Shown here piece after piece: positions 35,601 through 50,600 of a stretch of DNA of 64,000 bases; positions within the stretch are counted from its first letter, which is position 1; every line of letters starts with the position of its first letter. The notes under the pieces were generated by a model. That model made no database searches and was not told the origin of the DNA. It saw only the letters and a list, made by a program, of their open reading frames with translations. Source of the stretch: Dryas octopetala (taxonomy: Eukaryota; Streptophyta; Magnoliopsida; Rosales; Rosaceae); NCBI GenBank assembly GCA_963921425.1, contig OY992837.1:21840630-21904629 (forward strand), given 5' to 3'. A program made the position numbers and the translations under genes.

Positions 35601-38600
35601 AAAGCAGGCTTAGCAATCCAAAGACCAGTACAGTCATCACGAGTGTAAATCTTTGGAGGAGCATACCATTCATGCCGATCGACCGTGACCAGAACTGACT
35701 GCAGCCATCGAAAAAGTCAACAAAAGAGAACTAATAGACAATAAGGAGAGGAAGAGAGAGAGACAGACCGACAGACAGAGACAGAGGGACAGGGAGATCC
35801 AGCTTGTATATACCATAACATCAACCAAGGATTCTATTCTATGAGAGTAATTTTATCTATTTGTCAACTGAAGTATAAACACTAGCAAAACATCAGATGG
35901 GACAACTAATTTCATTCCGATAATTGGTGGAAAATTCTGTAAGATTTAATCAACATATACCTTCCTTCGATGACGATCCATGTAGCTTATGTACTCAAAT
36001 GGCACTCGAGCACCTCGAGATAGCTTGCATAGAACTGAGATTAGGTCCTCAAATCGTGATATTTCTTCACCAGCAAACTTCTTAATGATAGCATGGCGAG
36101 GAACTCCAGCTCTAAGGAGCATATATCTGCAACATTTTAAAATAACAGATTATGTCAAGAGGCCTACTGAAATTGAAATAAAGAAAGAAATACCCATGGC
36201 CCATTCTACTTTCCAAGTTCAAACTTCAAAATATCAGAATTAAAGAAACCTTAGCATCATAATTTAAAGCAATGAAGTTCTGTATAGAACACAGATCAAA
36301 CCTGGAATTAAATATATGAAACAAATACCAAAGCAGACACAATGGTGAAGATTAAATTGTCTAGAGCATGAAAAAAAATAATTACACCAAACCCAACTCC
36401 AAAAAAATTCATAATTTGTAATCTTGCGCTATGAAAACCATAGAAGGTTTATGGTTATATACGAAATCACGAGGTATTTATGGAAACTTGCAAAGAATTT
36501 TATTTTACAATTTGAATAAAAGAAACTTTCTATCCACACAGATGATTGACATAATTTAAGCGTTTGGAGCACAGCCAGGAACAGCAACGTGAAATGACAG
36601 TTTTCTAGGAATTTGAGGAGACTCATTTTGACGTCTATAAGATTGCCAAATTAGAAAATAGAATGTTTCAGATTCATCATTAATTAGAATGCTCAATTTC
36701 ATTCATTTTTATGGGAATAACCTGTCTTTTGCACGATTTAAGTAAGGAAAAAGGGGAAGAACAGGGATAAAATACAATGGGGTAATAGCGAATTGTGCAA
36801 ACTATGGTCCCTGTAGGGACAACCCAGTGGTTGTTTCTCAATTTGCTCGGTCATCCATGGGCATAACCCGGACTCAAGCCCCCTGAGCATTCACCCTTCA
36901 ATTTTTTATTTTTGTACAGAAAGAGACTTTATTAAGACACCATAAACAGTACAATGTTTCAGGAGAGTTCTCAGCCACAATTAAATTCAGGGAAGCAATA
37001 GAAGGGAGTGGTAAATAATTCAAGGGAGGGACGAAGGTTTTGGAAAGAACTGGCATCCTATATGGATTGTGAGGTTCCAAGTGGTGTATTGGAGGAGATT
37101 CTAGTGTAATAAGATTTGTTACAGAAAAATCCAATGGAGGAAGGGTGACAAGAGGTATGAGGATTTTAGGTTGTGTTTTCATGGAGAACTTTAAAGTGAT
37201 GAGATTTAAATGATGGGATTTGTAATGATGGAATTCGCAAAGTGACTTGTTTGGTTAAGCCATTAAGTTGATGGGAGTTAATTAAGGGATTTCTAATTTT
37301 TTTTATTTTTCTGGTAATTAGATTTAATTCAGGGACCAGACACCAGGGTCCATGGACGAGTCCAGAGGTTTGGGTCCGGGGTAGCAAGTCCTGTATCTGG
37401 GTTCCTGGGTCTCCACCATGTACCAGAACTGTTGGGATCTCATGAAGGAGGTCTCGGTGAGGTATTTTGGAGAGTTTCACCAGAATGAGGTTATTAATGG
37501 TATAACCAATGAGAGGCCGAGAGGAAATGGATAAGTGGATGCATTAAAACAGTGAGTTTCTGAATTTTAATCAATGGGAGGCCGAGAGGTAAATTTGGAG
37601 CTTCAAGAGTGTTTAGGCAAGGAGATCCCTCTCCTTTTCAATTTACTTTAGTGCTGGATGGTTTGAGTCGACTAGTGGAAGACAAATAGTGGAAATCTCA
37701 CACTTTTGGCATGCTGTCATTAGAAGTATTTTTTTTTTTTTTTTTTGGAGGACATCCCCTGTATTTGGTCCTCAACCATTTTCATACCTCCCATATTTGC
37801 TTCAAATGAGTAATAACAGCATGCCATAACAACTCAGATTCCAAGGGAAACCTCCATAACCATTTTTCATGCCTCCCATACTTGCTTCACCCTTCAAATT
37901 AACAAGCAATTAAAGAACGAACATAAAAAATCCTTCTGAAGTGAAGCTAGTTAAAATTTTGAAATTGTATTCCTCTAACAGGCACTACAAGGAATTAAAG
38001 ATGCCCTTTTCCCATGGAAGAGCAATAAAGAATTTGGAAACCCTCCAAAGTGTTTCTTACATATCTCTCTAATTATTGTTTTGCTTTGAAAGCCCGTTTC
38101 ATTGTAGAGAACTTCAGTAAGTTTAATTTGATGCAGTGACAAACTTCTTTATATCTTTCATACTTTTTTACGTATGGTCTGATATTTTAAAACCTGCTAG
38201 CTCTAATAGAAGGTTCAAGAGACAAAAGTCTTGAATTTCTCTTCAGTGAATCCCTTCTTCAGTCAATATGCTAGCTGGAGTTTTACCCTTTTTACAATCA
38301 AATTGTATTACTTGGAAAAACTCAGAAAAAATAGATAAATACATATTTTGGGGAGCATACTCCAACATTTGATTATCAAAAAATGGCAACCCTAGAATCA
38401 CCTCTTTCGATGCTTAAAGACAAGCAAGGCTAGCTAACCTCCAGAATAGATTTGCTTCTTACAGAGAAAGTTAAAGGGAATCCTTAAATATCATAAAAGG
38501 CAATCAGTCCTTCCTTGATAACAAAAAATGGCAACCCTAGATACAAAAAGCTGACAACAGTATCCCATATTTTCTTAATTTAAGGAATAACATTAAAATA

Positions 38601-41600
38601 AACATAAACCAAAAAATTAAAAGAACATACCCCGGTTCCGACACATACACAAGGCCACAATGGAAACGAAAATTTCTAGCCTGTATCAACAGAAGAATTG
38701 AATAAGCCAAAATGTAATAATATTAAGTGAAAGACAAAATGCAATATAGATAAGCCAAAGCCATGATGAAAGATATAAAAGCACAATAAGGAAACAGGAT
38801 TCCAGTAGGCAGGCCCGATATAACTCAACTTAGGCCTCTTTATGCACTATTTAGTCAACTCTCACAATAGACTATACGATAATACAAACATGCAATATGA
38901 AAAAAGTAATGCACTCAGCATTTACAGCATGCCAAACATGGCATAAAAATTCAAATGCAATCAAAACCAAAACCTTTCTTAAGTGGACAATATCACCGCA
39001 CTTGTTAGTATCACTCTCAAATACTATGCAAAAACTGGAAAATCCACCAACCTGTTGGTACGAGAGAGGATGTATCACTGCACCACTTACTTCTAGGAAG
39101 TAATTAGGGGTTATCAAGTGTAAATCCTGCACCTGAAATAAACAGGATACCATTTTATTTTATGGAACTATAATAAAAACTCTACAACCTACAAACTAAA
39201 GGAATACCGCCAAATTGCAACCAAGTAGATAATACATATGAACAAATTACTATTAATTTCGAGATCTCTAAAAGTTAACCCGCTAGAGAAAAATGACAGG
39301 TCTTAACAGTCTGCAACATAATATAGGAAGTAGTCTCACCTTCATAAGAGTGTTATGGGAAGGAAAGAGGGGGGGTCTTTCACGGAGTAGCTATTTCCAC
39401 TACCAATGTTAATGGGGAGTAAAAAACGCAAAAAGAAAATCAATATCCATTTCCCAAGTTTGAATGTAAGCAAAGGAACTCTATCTGAACCTAATGTTTC
39501 CAGAAAAAGGCTTGACTTGGGACATCTGGTTCACCTGTCTAAGTGAATTTTTGTTTGCCTTCCGTCTAATAGACTAAGCATGTTCCAACTTCAAACACTC
39601 ATCTTCATCCTTTCCTCCCTCCTTCAAAAATCCTTATATTCCTCTCCATCCAAACCACCCAAAACATTGCTAACACAGCACAACTCCGTAGCACCAAGCT
39701 CCTCTTCCTTCCTCCAAGAAATTTTAATTTTTCACCCAACACTATTCACAAGAATCTAGAATGACCTAACACAAACAAGCCTCTCTTGTCAGCCTTATGT
39801 ACAAGGAAAATGTGACTGGGCAGTGGAGCATTAAATGATTCAAACATTTTGCATCTCTTTTACTCATTACAGACCATTAAGAAGAAAGACACCAAAAAGG
39901 ACTCCTCCTTTGCACCATGTCACATGTATTCACTTTCCCATGAGCAATAATTGAAGCTAAAACCCGAACCTTAGGTGGTACTTTCGCCTTCCAAATTGCT
40001 TGAGAAGCATTGAAAAGAGAGAGAAGAGTCGTCCAATAACTGCTGTGAATAGGATTTGAAAGAAAAGACTCCATATGACTCCAACTTCCATATTCTCCTA
40101 TCCTGTCTAGATGGCACCAGCACCACGTTTTCTAAGATAACTAATAGCTCAGCTAGCTCTCCCACTTCCTAATCATTCAAATTTCTCCTAAAACCAAAAT
40201 TCCAAGATAAAGGAAGAGAAGAAGAGTGATTCAAACACAGGCTAACAATACAAGCGTTATGAGATTGTGTTAAATCTGTGTAATTGAGGAAAAAGAGAAA
40301 TTTTGTTTCCCCTACCCAAACTATCTTCCCAAAACCTCATTCTTTCCCCCACTCCTTAAATCTGTGTTAAATCTGTGTAATTGATTTTTCTTCATCAAGT
40401 CCCCCACTCCCCCTTTCTCCTTAATTTGAGACACCAACTCTCACCAAGTGATCCTTCCCAAGAGAACTTTCTCATTAAACTTTCCAATCTCTTGGCAACA
40501 CTGAGAGGAATCCTAAATATGAAAAGATAACAGGTTGCCAATCCAAACCATCTAGCCCTTTCCGCCGTTATAGGTTGTGATGTAGGACAATAGTAAGAGT
40601 AGGGATGAGAATATAGAGATCAGGATTCACTCCGGCCTTTGGCATCATACCAAAAGTGTATTGGAATCACTCCAATAAAAAATAGAAAAATTCCGGCATC
40701 TCACCGAAGGTGGCTTGGAATCAGTCCAAGTCAACTCATGCTTCACACACAAGCATTAACTTCTCTCAAAGGTTACAAACCAGCCCTATTATAGAGCCAT
40801 TGATACATGAACAATAAGACCCACATTAATACGCCTAGGAATTCTAAGAGACATAACTCATAACACTTAATGCCTTGAACAAGTGACATAAAGAGACTCT
40901 TCATGTGTAAATTGCATTCATTAAATGAAAAAAGACTCTTCATGTGGTGCTTGGAATTTGGATGGACTGATTTAAAATACTTTGAACTTGGCTCCTGCAT
41001 TAGGTTGCCAAACCAAATCAGCCAGTTTGGTCTTATTCCTTCTCCTTTTGAGTAAAGTCTTTGAAAAATGTCAATTATCTCTTCCCCACGATTCTTTTAT
41101 CATCCTCTTATAGACCCATAACCCAACTCTAATCTCCCAATCAAGTTTTTCTTCTACCTACGTTTTGAATCATTTTTGTATTTCCATCTCGCTACTCTTG
41201 CCTTTTGCCTCCACACAATTTCTTCATCAAAAACCACCTCTTCAAACTTCAACCTTAGTTTTGGGCCTTCCAACCCCCTTTTTCCAGAAAATCGAATTCT
41301 TTTAGTTCTTTCCTCCACCTCCTTCTCTTTTGTAATATCTCCAAACACTTCCGAGTTCCATTCCTTGCTTTCTCAATTTTAATTTCCTCATAAATTTGTT
41401 TTCTACCATCCTTGTGCCTCTTCCTCTAAATCATATTCTCCCTTAAATTTGACCAAGTATACTCCGCATTATGCAGTTCCAGGTCAGAAAAATTTGTTTC
41501 CCTTACAAAATCATTATAAACCCGCATGCTTCTTGTCTCCCTCCATCCATTGGCTTCTTGGTTACAAATCTTGTTATACTGCACCCCCCCTTCCCTCGAT

Positions 41601-44600
41601 TTATTTGGACAGTAACCCCTTACAACCACCATTCACCCCCCCCCCCCCCCCCTTTTTAGGAAACACCATCCAGCCCCATTATCTTTTTGAATTTTGATCA
41701 ACACTGAAAATTCTCCCAAAACAGACTCAGTAACCCTTACCACCTTACTTTTCCACATTACCAACACCCCTGCCTACTTACATGAAGGAAGAAAACCCCA
41801 ATCTCTAAATCTGAATCCCCAAATTCCACTAACTATTCATCTGTCTATCGCAACCCATTTTGTTTATTGAATCAAGACTATGTTTGCATCACTTTTCAAG
41901 CAATAAATCTACCACGCACAACTCTTCTGTTGATTTCATGTGTACTCTAATCTGATTCCTCGTGATTCTTTCTTTAATCTATTAGATTTTGTTTTATCCT
42001 TCCTCTTTCAATTTAATTGTATATGCACCCCCCCCCCCCCCCCCCAAAAAAAAAAAAATCCCATAAAAAATAAAATAAATAAACCAAACAAGTAAAGGTT
42101 GCAGCACCTCCATTAAGGATTGCAAAACATTGCACCAATTGGTGGGCAGACACTGCACTAATTTTTTAGACAACACATAAGAGAGTTTTTTGTATCAAAA
42201 CACAAATACCAAACAAGAGTAACTCTCACCACCAAGTTTACAGTTAACGGTGCGCCACCCCTTTCAATCTGTATCTCAATCTTCTGATTAACACTGTCAT
42301 CAAGTAAAGTCTCCACTTTCAGGAATTGGGTAATTACCTGCATAAGGAATTCAATGTGTTAGAATCACTTGTGTGAGTACTATCTTGTAGGAAAATTGTT
42401 CAGGTTTCCTTTCCCCACAATCAAATGGAGCCTAAAAGTAATCACTTTGGAATGATCATAAACAAAGACAGTGAAAAGTTATATCCTAGCATGCTTGAAA
42501 AGTTAAACAAAGACAAATGAAATTTTTAGTATTCTATACAAGCTGGAAAATGTTTTACCAAAAGTAGGCAACCATTCATAATAAGTTACACTACAGTGTT
42601 ATTTAGTCAATATCAAGTTAAAGGCATTGCATAAGTTAAAAATCAGACTTTTTTTCTTATTTGTAATCCCACATAGATAGTCACCAAGTGGGAAACATAA
42701 GATTTTTCATTTGATTCAACAAATGCAAATGAAATATAAAGAGAAAAACCAAAAGTAGCAATTATATTTTTCGGTAAGAATGTAGCAATTATGAGACATC
42801 ATTTAAAAACAGCTCATTTCTATAAATAACGACGTTAATGTGAGATGACAGCATAACTTACTTCCCCATTCATGCAAACAAGAACATCACCTGGCTCCAA
42901 ACACTTATGAGCTGGACCACCTGGCACCTGAAACAAGTCCAGTATCATATATGTCCAACAAGTAAGCATTATTTCACCAAGAAAAAAGTATTTCCTACGA
43001 CTTCAAAGTCTACATGCATACTTACCACAGAGTCAACAACAAGCATCCCAGTTTCACCCGTCGGAGATGCACGACGAACTATCTAAACAAATCAAACACA
43101 CAATTGAGTTGAGGCGCCCTAAATTTCATTGCAATTATTATGGATTGAAAAAGCAGAGAAAAACAAAAACCTGTTCCGTTTCACTTTGAAGACCAAGTCG
43201 GCGTGTCTCGTCAAATCCTTTATGGACAAAAGTCACCTATGTTCAAAATTACATACGCTGCGTCAAAATAATAATTCCTCAAGCACTGTACAAATATTCT
43301 CAGGTTAAAAAACATTATTTAAAAAAATGTACAAATATTCAGGACATCACGGAATATGCTGAACTATCATCGTAGTGTGCAAGATTGTAACTACAATGAA
43401 ACATCCATGGGATGAAAGCCATCATAGAAAAATGTTACAAGTATGAGAAAATTCACCACTTGGCAGTTTTCAAGGAAAACCACCTTTCATAAGCTTTTTT
43501 TTTTTTTTTCTTTTTATAAGAAACAGACTTTCATTAAAGTAAAAAAGAGTAAATAGTACAATGCAGTGGACAAGAAGTCCACTATTCTAACTTCTAAGGA
43601 ATCCTAGAAAACAAGCTCTAGGATATTATGAAAGCCAAAAAACAGAGTACACCATTGTAGCAAAACAGTATAAACCAAATCCTAAGACACAAGAGCCTCC
43701 ATTTTGCCACAACAGCCCATAATAAAGCCCAAAACCGAACTCTATCCCAAAAATTATCCACCTCTTCCTCCTTAGCATCCTCAAACATCCTTTTATTTCT
43801 CTCCATCCAAACTATCCATAAAACATACATCACAGCGCACCTTCCCAACACCACACCTCTCTTCTTCCCTTCAAAAAACTTTAGGGTATATTCAATTGAG
43901 ATTTTAAAGGAATTATTGACTCTCGCAAAATATTATGGAATTCCATGGAATCCATCAAAATCTATGGGGAGAAAGGCTGCCTTTGTTATTTGAACCAAAT
44001 CCATCAAAATCCACTACTTAATGAAATCCTTTAAAATCAATGAGTTTTTTAATATACCTAGATTTCTATGGAATCTTTAAAATTCTAAATTGCATACACC
44101 TAGATTTCTATGGAATCTTTAAAATTCTGAATTGAATACACCTAAATTTCTATGGATTTTCAAATTCTTTTAAAATCCATTAGAATCCCAATTGAAAACA
44201 CCCCCATTAATCTCTCCGACAGCAAAGCAATACAAGACTCCAGAGTCTCCTACATCAGTCCACTCTCCGGGAATAGCCTCTGCCATAAAGATAGTGCTAT
44301 TGAATAGTGTAGCATTAAGTGTTCCAAACTTTCAGCCCCATTTTTACACACAATGCACCAGTGAGGAGATAGGCAAACATACAGTCGTCTCCACTGGACC
44401 ATATTGCATGTATTCAACCTTCCACGAGCAATGATCCAGGCTAACACCCGTACCTTGGGCGGTACTTTAGCCTTCCAAACCACCTTTCATAAGCATTAGT
44501 AGTTTAAAGGTAAATTTTTCCATCTTGACATTGCAACCTGTGAAAGAACCGACATTTTTATACACTCCAAATTATCACAACAATTTTCCAATTCATCATC

Positions 44601-47600
44601 AAACTTCAGTTACAAGAAATGTAACTGAAATTATCATAAACTATTTGAACCCCTTAACAAACTACTGTCGTTAATCAGGTCCTAAAACTAAGTATTTCCT
44701 GTAACGTCGAGAAGTGTTTTTATTGGTCTCCTACCCTACGCAAGAACTGTTTTCAATATTTTATTTCAGTAAATACAGTTTCAGTAACGTCGTGACCCTC
44801 AAATTTTCAATGCCTAAATAAAAAATTGAACTTGTAAATAAGACCATCATCTGTTGCAACTGCAACCAATTTTTGACTTACAGGGTCAACCAAAAACAAA
44901 ATTCAACCATAGGTGGTAGAAATCCCACTAGGGGAAATTTGGTCAGATGCCCGACAAAACAGCAGTATTCTTCTGTCTACTGCAGTTCTGAAAAATTGGG
45001 AAAACCTTTAAATGAAGTGATTCACTTTAGGGATAATTCTAACACAAACCTGAAGCGTACCCCGAGGTATAGAAACTGCCTCCCATTTATTGACAAAAGA
45101 ATCTCTGCCAATCTGGAGAAATTTCAATGCCCTTACAACCTGCAGTTCGAATAACTCAAATCTTATAACTGTCCAAATTTAAATTATCCAATCCCCACGC
45201 AAAATTAAAAAAGATTCAGAAGATATATAAAATGGACTTACTCGTTCTAACGGCAAAAAAAATGCTGAAGCACTTGATGACTTGCTACCAGCATTCAAGG
45301 CCACTGCCCTGCCTAGCCAATCAATCACAGGAGATCCACTGGAACCACCTTTAGTACCAGATGCAGCCTATAACAAAAACAATGAAAAAATTAAAAGGTG
45401 AAAGTTTAAGTTAAAGCTGCAATGACACCAATAAATACATGCCAATTGTCTGCCATCAATCCATGTTAAAAGTCATTTTATAACAGAATTAACAATGACA
45501 GTCCTTTTTGTCATAAAGGACTGCATATCTGTTGTATTTTTTGGCTCGTTGAAGTCCTAGTTGGTTTAGGATTCACTTTCCTATAAGTACTAGGAAAAAC
45601 AGATTATGTATAGTTTTAGGAAATCAGAATTTTGTCCTATTTCTATATGGATTAGGAGTCTTAATCTAACAAGGAATGTAAGCTAAACCCTATAGTCTAT
45701 AAATAGGGCTTGGAAGGTCTCAAAAAAGATAGAGAGAGGCAGAAACATAAGGGGTCAAGGATTAGGAATCCATATTGTAAGTGGTAAGTCTATGCTCTAT
45801 AAATAGGCTGCTGCAAGTCTCATAGAAATTAAGAATAGCTAGAGACTTCAAGGGAAGAAACTCAAAGGAAGACTCAGGTTAGAGACTTAAGGGTGAGTGA
45901 CTTCAAGAGAGGGGTTTTTAAAACACAAGAGAGCTATTTGTGCAAGAGAGGAGAGCGGCTGCGAGTTGGGTAGTCTAGGGTTTCAATAAGTTCTTGTACT
46001 CTTATTCTATACATAGTGCAGAAGTGATTCTCTAAGGGTCACACGGGGACGTAGGCAAAGTTCGCCGAACCTCAATAACAAATCTTGGTGTTCTTTGTGT
46101 TTACTTTTGCTGCCATATTGTGTGTTTGTTTGCTAATTGTTCCAACTCTAGAATACATCTAAGACAAGGTCACGGGAAAGGTGTTTTTCACTACACATGC
46201 CACATGTGTGCTGCCCGGGATTGGTTAGACACATTTGAGAAAAGAAGCAGCGGAGAAGTTTTAATGGGAGATGATTCACCGTGTAGAATTCTGGGAATTG
46301 GATCAGTCAAAATTAGAATGCAAGATGGAGATGTTAGAATACTGGGGAATGTCAAATATGTTTCTCAACTAAGGAAGAACTTGATTTCTTTGGATACTTT
46401 GGACAAGGCCGGATATAGGTACAACTTTGAAGAATGAAAACTCAAAATTGTCAAGGGTCAGATTGTCTATATGAAGGCTGAGATTCAACCTAACAACTAG
46501 TATAGACTTCTTGGGAGTGCAGTAACAAGTGGAGCTTCTTGGGACTGCAGTAACAAGTGGAGCAGCAAGGGTTGATTATATCCACAAGTGGGTTTATAGT
46601 CTATAAATAGGGCTTGGAAGGTCTCAAAAGAGATAGAGAGAGGCAGAAACACAAGGGGTCAAGAGTGATAGAGAGAAGGGAAAGCTAGAGATTTGGGGAT
46701 TAGCTAGGGTTTTGCAATAAATTCTTGTAATCTCTTTCTAATCTTCATAGTGCTAGTGATTCTCTCAAGCGAGATCACACATGGACGTAGGCAAAGTTAG
46801 CTGAACCTTGATAACAATTCTCGTGTTCTGTGTGGTGTGTTTACTTTCTGTTTTTATTTTCCGGCATCTTCATTCTAGAATCTTTGCATAAGTCCATTGA
46901 TAAACCAAGATCAGTAAAGGGGTATAATTATCAACAATATCTACATCTCCCTTATTTCAAAGCCTTATCCATTAATCTTCTGTCAGTGCAGTGTAATATT
47001 CGCATCTAAACTCTGTCAAAACCAAATTTTTTAAGGCAACATTATGCCATTAATAAAATCTATTTAGGTTTATCAGTAACAAAAGATAACGAATTGAGAC
47101 AATTCCCATACGTTCAAAATTTTGCATTTGTAGTTTTTACTTGGAATCAGTATGTAGTCAACACTTGATGTTTCAAGAAAAGACCCGAAATGGTTTTTCA
47201 TTAATGTTTCCATGTAAAAATTCATTCACCTCCAGTCCTCCTATAAGTCTATAACAATAAAGATATTGACATGACACTACATTCTTTGCAATCAAGACTT
47301 TCTTCTTTTTTTTACAAAGTACACCCCTAAAGACACTGAAACATAGGCCCAAAGAGATGACCAAAAAGATCCTCTATCCCACAACTCTTCCACATCCACC
47401 CCTATGTAGTCTTCAAATATTCTTGTCTCTCCATCCAGAGGCTTTGCAATCAAGACTTTCAACAGATAATATTAGCTTTTCATCAGCTTTAGATTGGGTT
47501 GTGGATTATTTCCTAAAATGTTTTGATTAGAATTATGATGCATTTGTAGTGAATTATATTTGATGGAAGATTCATAAATAGTTCACTAATATGCCACATA

Positions 47601-50600
47601 GATCACAGAGTCGCACATGATCAAACACTCCCCACAATGCGTGCTTCATTTAAAGATTGTTTCCTCTTCACTCTTTAGGGCAAATGTAGCCAACATAGAA
47701 GGAAGACAAAGGGCTTTTTTCATAGGAGGAAGAAGGGCACTCATAAGGGCATAAAATGCCCATACTCAGAATATGAAATGTATTTCTTTTTATTTTATAT
47801 TTGCCTATATTTCCTATTAAAAATATATGCCATGCGTACTACGACTTCAAGTGAGCAAGGACACAAAGTAAACCCTCAGCCAGTCAGAATCTGCCCTGTA
47901 ATAAGGTTAATTTATTTTGAAGCAAAAATGTTCTCGCTTCTAAGCATCAATCTTCTTCTCTTATTGGTAGATATTTTCATAAATCAATCTTCTCCTAAGC
48001 ATCACCCGTTTCTGTATCTTAGATCTTTATCATCACCCAATAACCAATAAAGCAGTACACTATGGCCCAAGAATAGCCCAAAAATAGAAAGAAATACTCT
48101 AAGCTAGACTTGAATGGAAAATATTAGAAGTATACATTACCCCAGCAGAGGAATACACAATATTATCAGGCACCATAAAAAAATAAAATGTGCTACTTAC
48201 TTGCATGTAGAATGTATTGAAGTCATTATAGCCATCCCTGTACCACAGAATACAATCGGTATTAACCAAAACAATCAGTAAAGACGCTTTAAATTCTCTC
48301 AAGAACAAATGCTCAAATGGAGAAGTGTTTTGCATATCATAAGTTACTAGAATAAAAAAATAAAACTGGCAGCTTGGACTCTGTTCTTTTATTTTGGGCA
48401 AACCTCTGTACAGAAATTTATTAAAAGCAAGGATAAAAATATCAATATCGGTAGATATTACGGTAGTCCTGAATTAAGGAAATATTGGTGAAAAATAAAA
48501 GTGACAGTAAAGGAACCCTTTGGTGTATGGTATGGGGTAAAATCTCATCCCACCCAATGGGCCGATACCATGCACAAGCTTCCTTGACATTGGTGAAAAA
48601 AGGAAGACCTTGAGAATTGTGTTTCCAAGGACATTGACTCCTTCAACCTCTAATCACAATATTGCCCCCTTTAAGCTTGGAAGATAGTCTCTCCCAACAC
48701 CTCCTTCAATCTTTGAGATAAGACTATAGCAATAATATTATAAAAACTTGTCATAAAACTATTTGGCCAAAAATCTCCAACTCTAACAGCCTCCAATTTT
48801 TTTTTGGAATTATGAAAACATAAGTTTCATTGGTTATGCCATTAATAAACACATTTGGTGAAAATGCCCAAAAACTTTCACCAATTCCTCTTTCAAAAAA
48901 TCCCAACAGTTCTGGTACATGGCTAGAGAAAATTTCCTCCTATTTTAAGTTATATGGGTTATTGATTAACATTTAACATAGATTATATATGACACTTTCT
49001 TTTCCCATTTTGCTGATTTTGTTAGCCTGTGTGGTTACTGAGGGTTCTCTAGAGTCTTCTACACCCGCCACATAGAAATTTGCAGATAACAACAGCATCA
49101 AACTCTAACAGAGAGAAATGGGTTCTACATCTACAACGTCATCATATAACACAGAGAAATGGGTTCTTCTTTTGTACGCTTTCTATGAACTTTTTCTTTT
49201 TCTACTATAGCACAGTGAAATGGGTTCTAGTTCTTCTGCTTTTTTCCTTGGTGCAATTTATGAATTCAAATTTTCTGCATGTAAAATCTTTCCCTTTCAA
49301 AAAAATTTGACTTAGCAAAATTTTGGTTGTCATACACAAAAGTTGCACTGAGATTTTAGTAAAATTTCTATAAACCGAAAATTTGCCAATAATACCGAAA
49401 TAGCTAGAATTTCAGAGAAATATCAGCAACAGGGTTGAAAGATACACCTTCTTCCCCTATCGAATCTTGTACAGGCTAAGCTGCTGCCTCTGTGGCAGCT
49501 CTTGTCTCTGACAACTCTACGGAAATCCATAAACTAAAGGGAAGTGAATAAAGAAATTGTTTTAAAAACAAAAAAAGAAAAAAAGGAGAAAAATTATTTA
49601 TTAGCGGAGTCTGAGAATATGTGAGTTGGTATCTAAAGCCGATGCATGTCTGAGCAGCAGATTGTACGGCAGAGGATTGTGTTTACAAAACATTTATCAT
49701 CATCATTGTTTTACACAAAACTAGTCTTCTTTGATACACATACTCAAATAGAAAAGGGGTAGCCCATTAGTGTACTATCAATCACAATTTCGCCGAAATT
49801 TTCATCCTTGATCAAAAGAAGGGCAAAATACAATTTGATCCTGCTGTTTGGGTTAGTTTCAATTTTTTCAATTGTATCACCTATACTATTATAAAGCCAG
49901 AAGGAGGTTTTCGGTGTAACAGGCTTCACCAAAATTTAAATTGCCCAAGATACCTCTTCTAACTCACAACAAAACAATATAAGTTGAGGATAAAGTTGTA
50001 AAATGAAAAACAAAATTAAAAAGAAAAAAAAAAAAAAAGGACATCATTTTCCAACTTCCCTACCATCTCATCAAAAAAGGAAAAAATACAAAATAAAAAA
50101 ATTCCCCCTCTAAATGCAGTTAACCGTAATCTCCCACAGTAATCTCCCACATCCCCATTATCGGAGCAGCCCAACTTTTTTTTTATTTTTTATTTTAATT
50201 AATTTTGTGTGTGTGCTCTCTTCCATTAAAATGCCTCAATATTTACAATGTACAGTCAAAGGTCATTGAAAGTGTAGTTAATTAAAGGTTTCAAATAGAA
50301 ATTAAGGTTGTAATTAATTAAAGGTTGCAAACTGAAATTAAGGCTACTTGTAATTGATTAAAGGTTGCAAATTAAAATTAAGGTCAAAATAAGAATTAAG
50401 TCAAGAAGTACATTGTACGGAAGTACCACTGGAAATTGTATTGGAAGCACTTTTCAATTTAAGAGTATTCAGAGAGCTAGGGTACCATCTAAGACTTTTT
50501 ATGTCATGCACATTGGGCAACACAGAGAATGATTTACTTTTGCATTGTCATGTCGCAGGAAATCTACACTACGTTGTGTGTCTTTATGGCATACTAGAAC

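Larger units (their letters stand above)
21469..35698 (-). other. DEGP7: DEGP7 exons 15-20: linker and degenerate second protease domain
   Basis: Exon 15 (171 codons) holds a variable acidic linker with a basic KKRR cluster. Exons 16-20 form a second trypsin-like fold. Where the active domain has VHDFGFF this one has VHNYALI, so Asp is replaced by Asn, and the serine loop reads [16 protein letters not shown] without the GxSG nucleophile. The expected His is also missing. A catalytically dead second domain is a known property of plant DEG7 and is reported to mediate trimer formation. Intron 17 inside this domain is 11.6 kb. Confidence 0.85.
35961..43236 (-). other. DEGP7: DEGP7 exons 8-14: first PDZ pair
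   Basis: Residues about 268-465. The first PDZ domain is seen in [20 protein letters not shown] and [15 protein letters not shown] (exons 9-11). A second PDZ-like unit follows, with [20 protein letters not shown] and [20 protein letters not shown] (exons 13-14). PDZ domains in Deg proteases bind substrate C-termini and set the oligomer. Exons 8-10 are compact, but introns 11 and 13 (3.1 and 2.5 kb) carry LINE and other repeats. Confidence 0.85.

Noticed and set aside
36800-36930. Candidate tRNA-derived SINE in DEGP7 intron 13
   Set aside because: The A-box and B-box matches are weak, and no target duplication or second copy was found, so it is only mentioned in the intron entry.
48430-49440. 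Second copy of the intron 22 hAT-type element
   Set aside because: Only short aatatcgg-like strings agree, and no inverted ends or 8-bp duplication were found.
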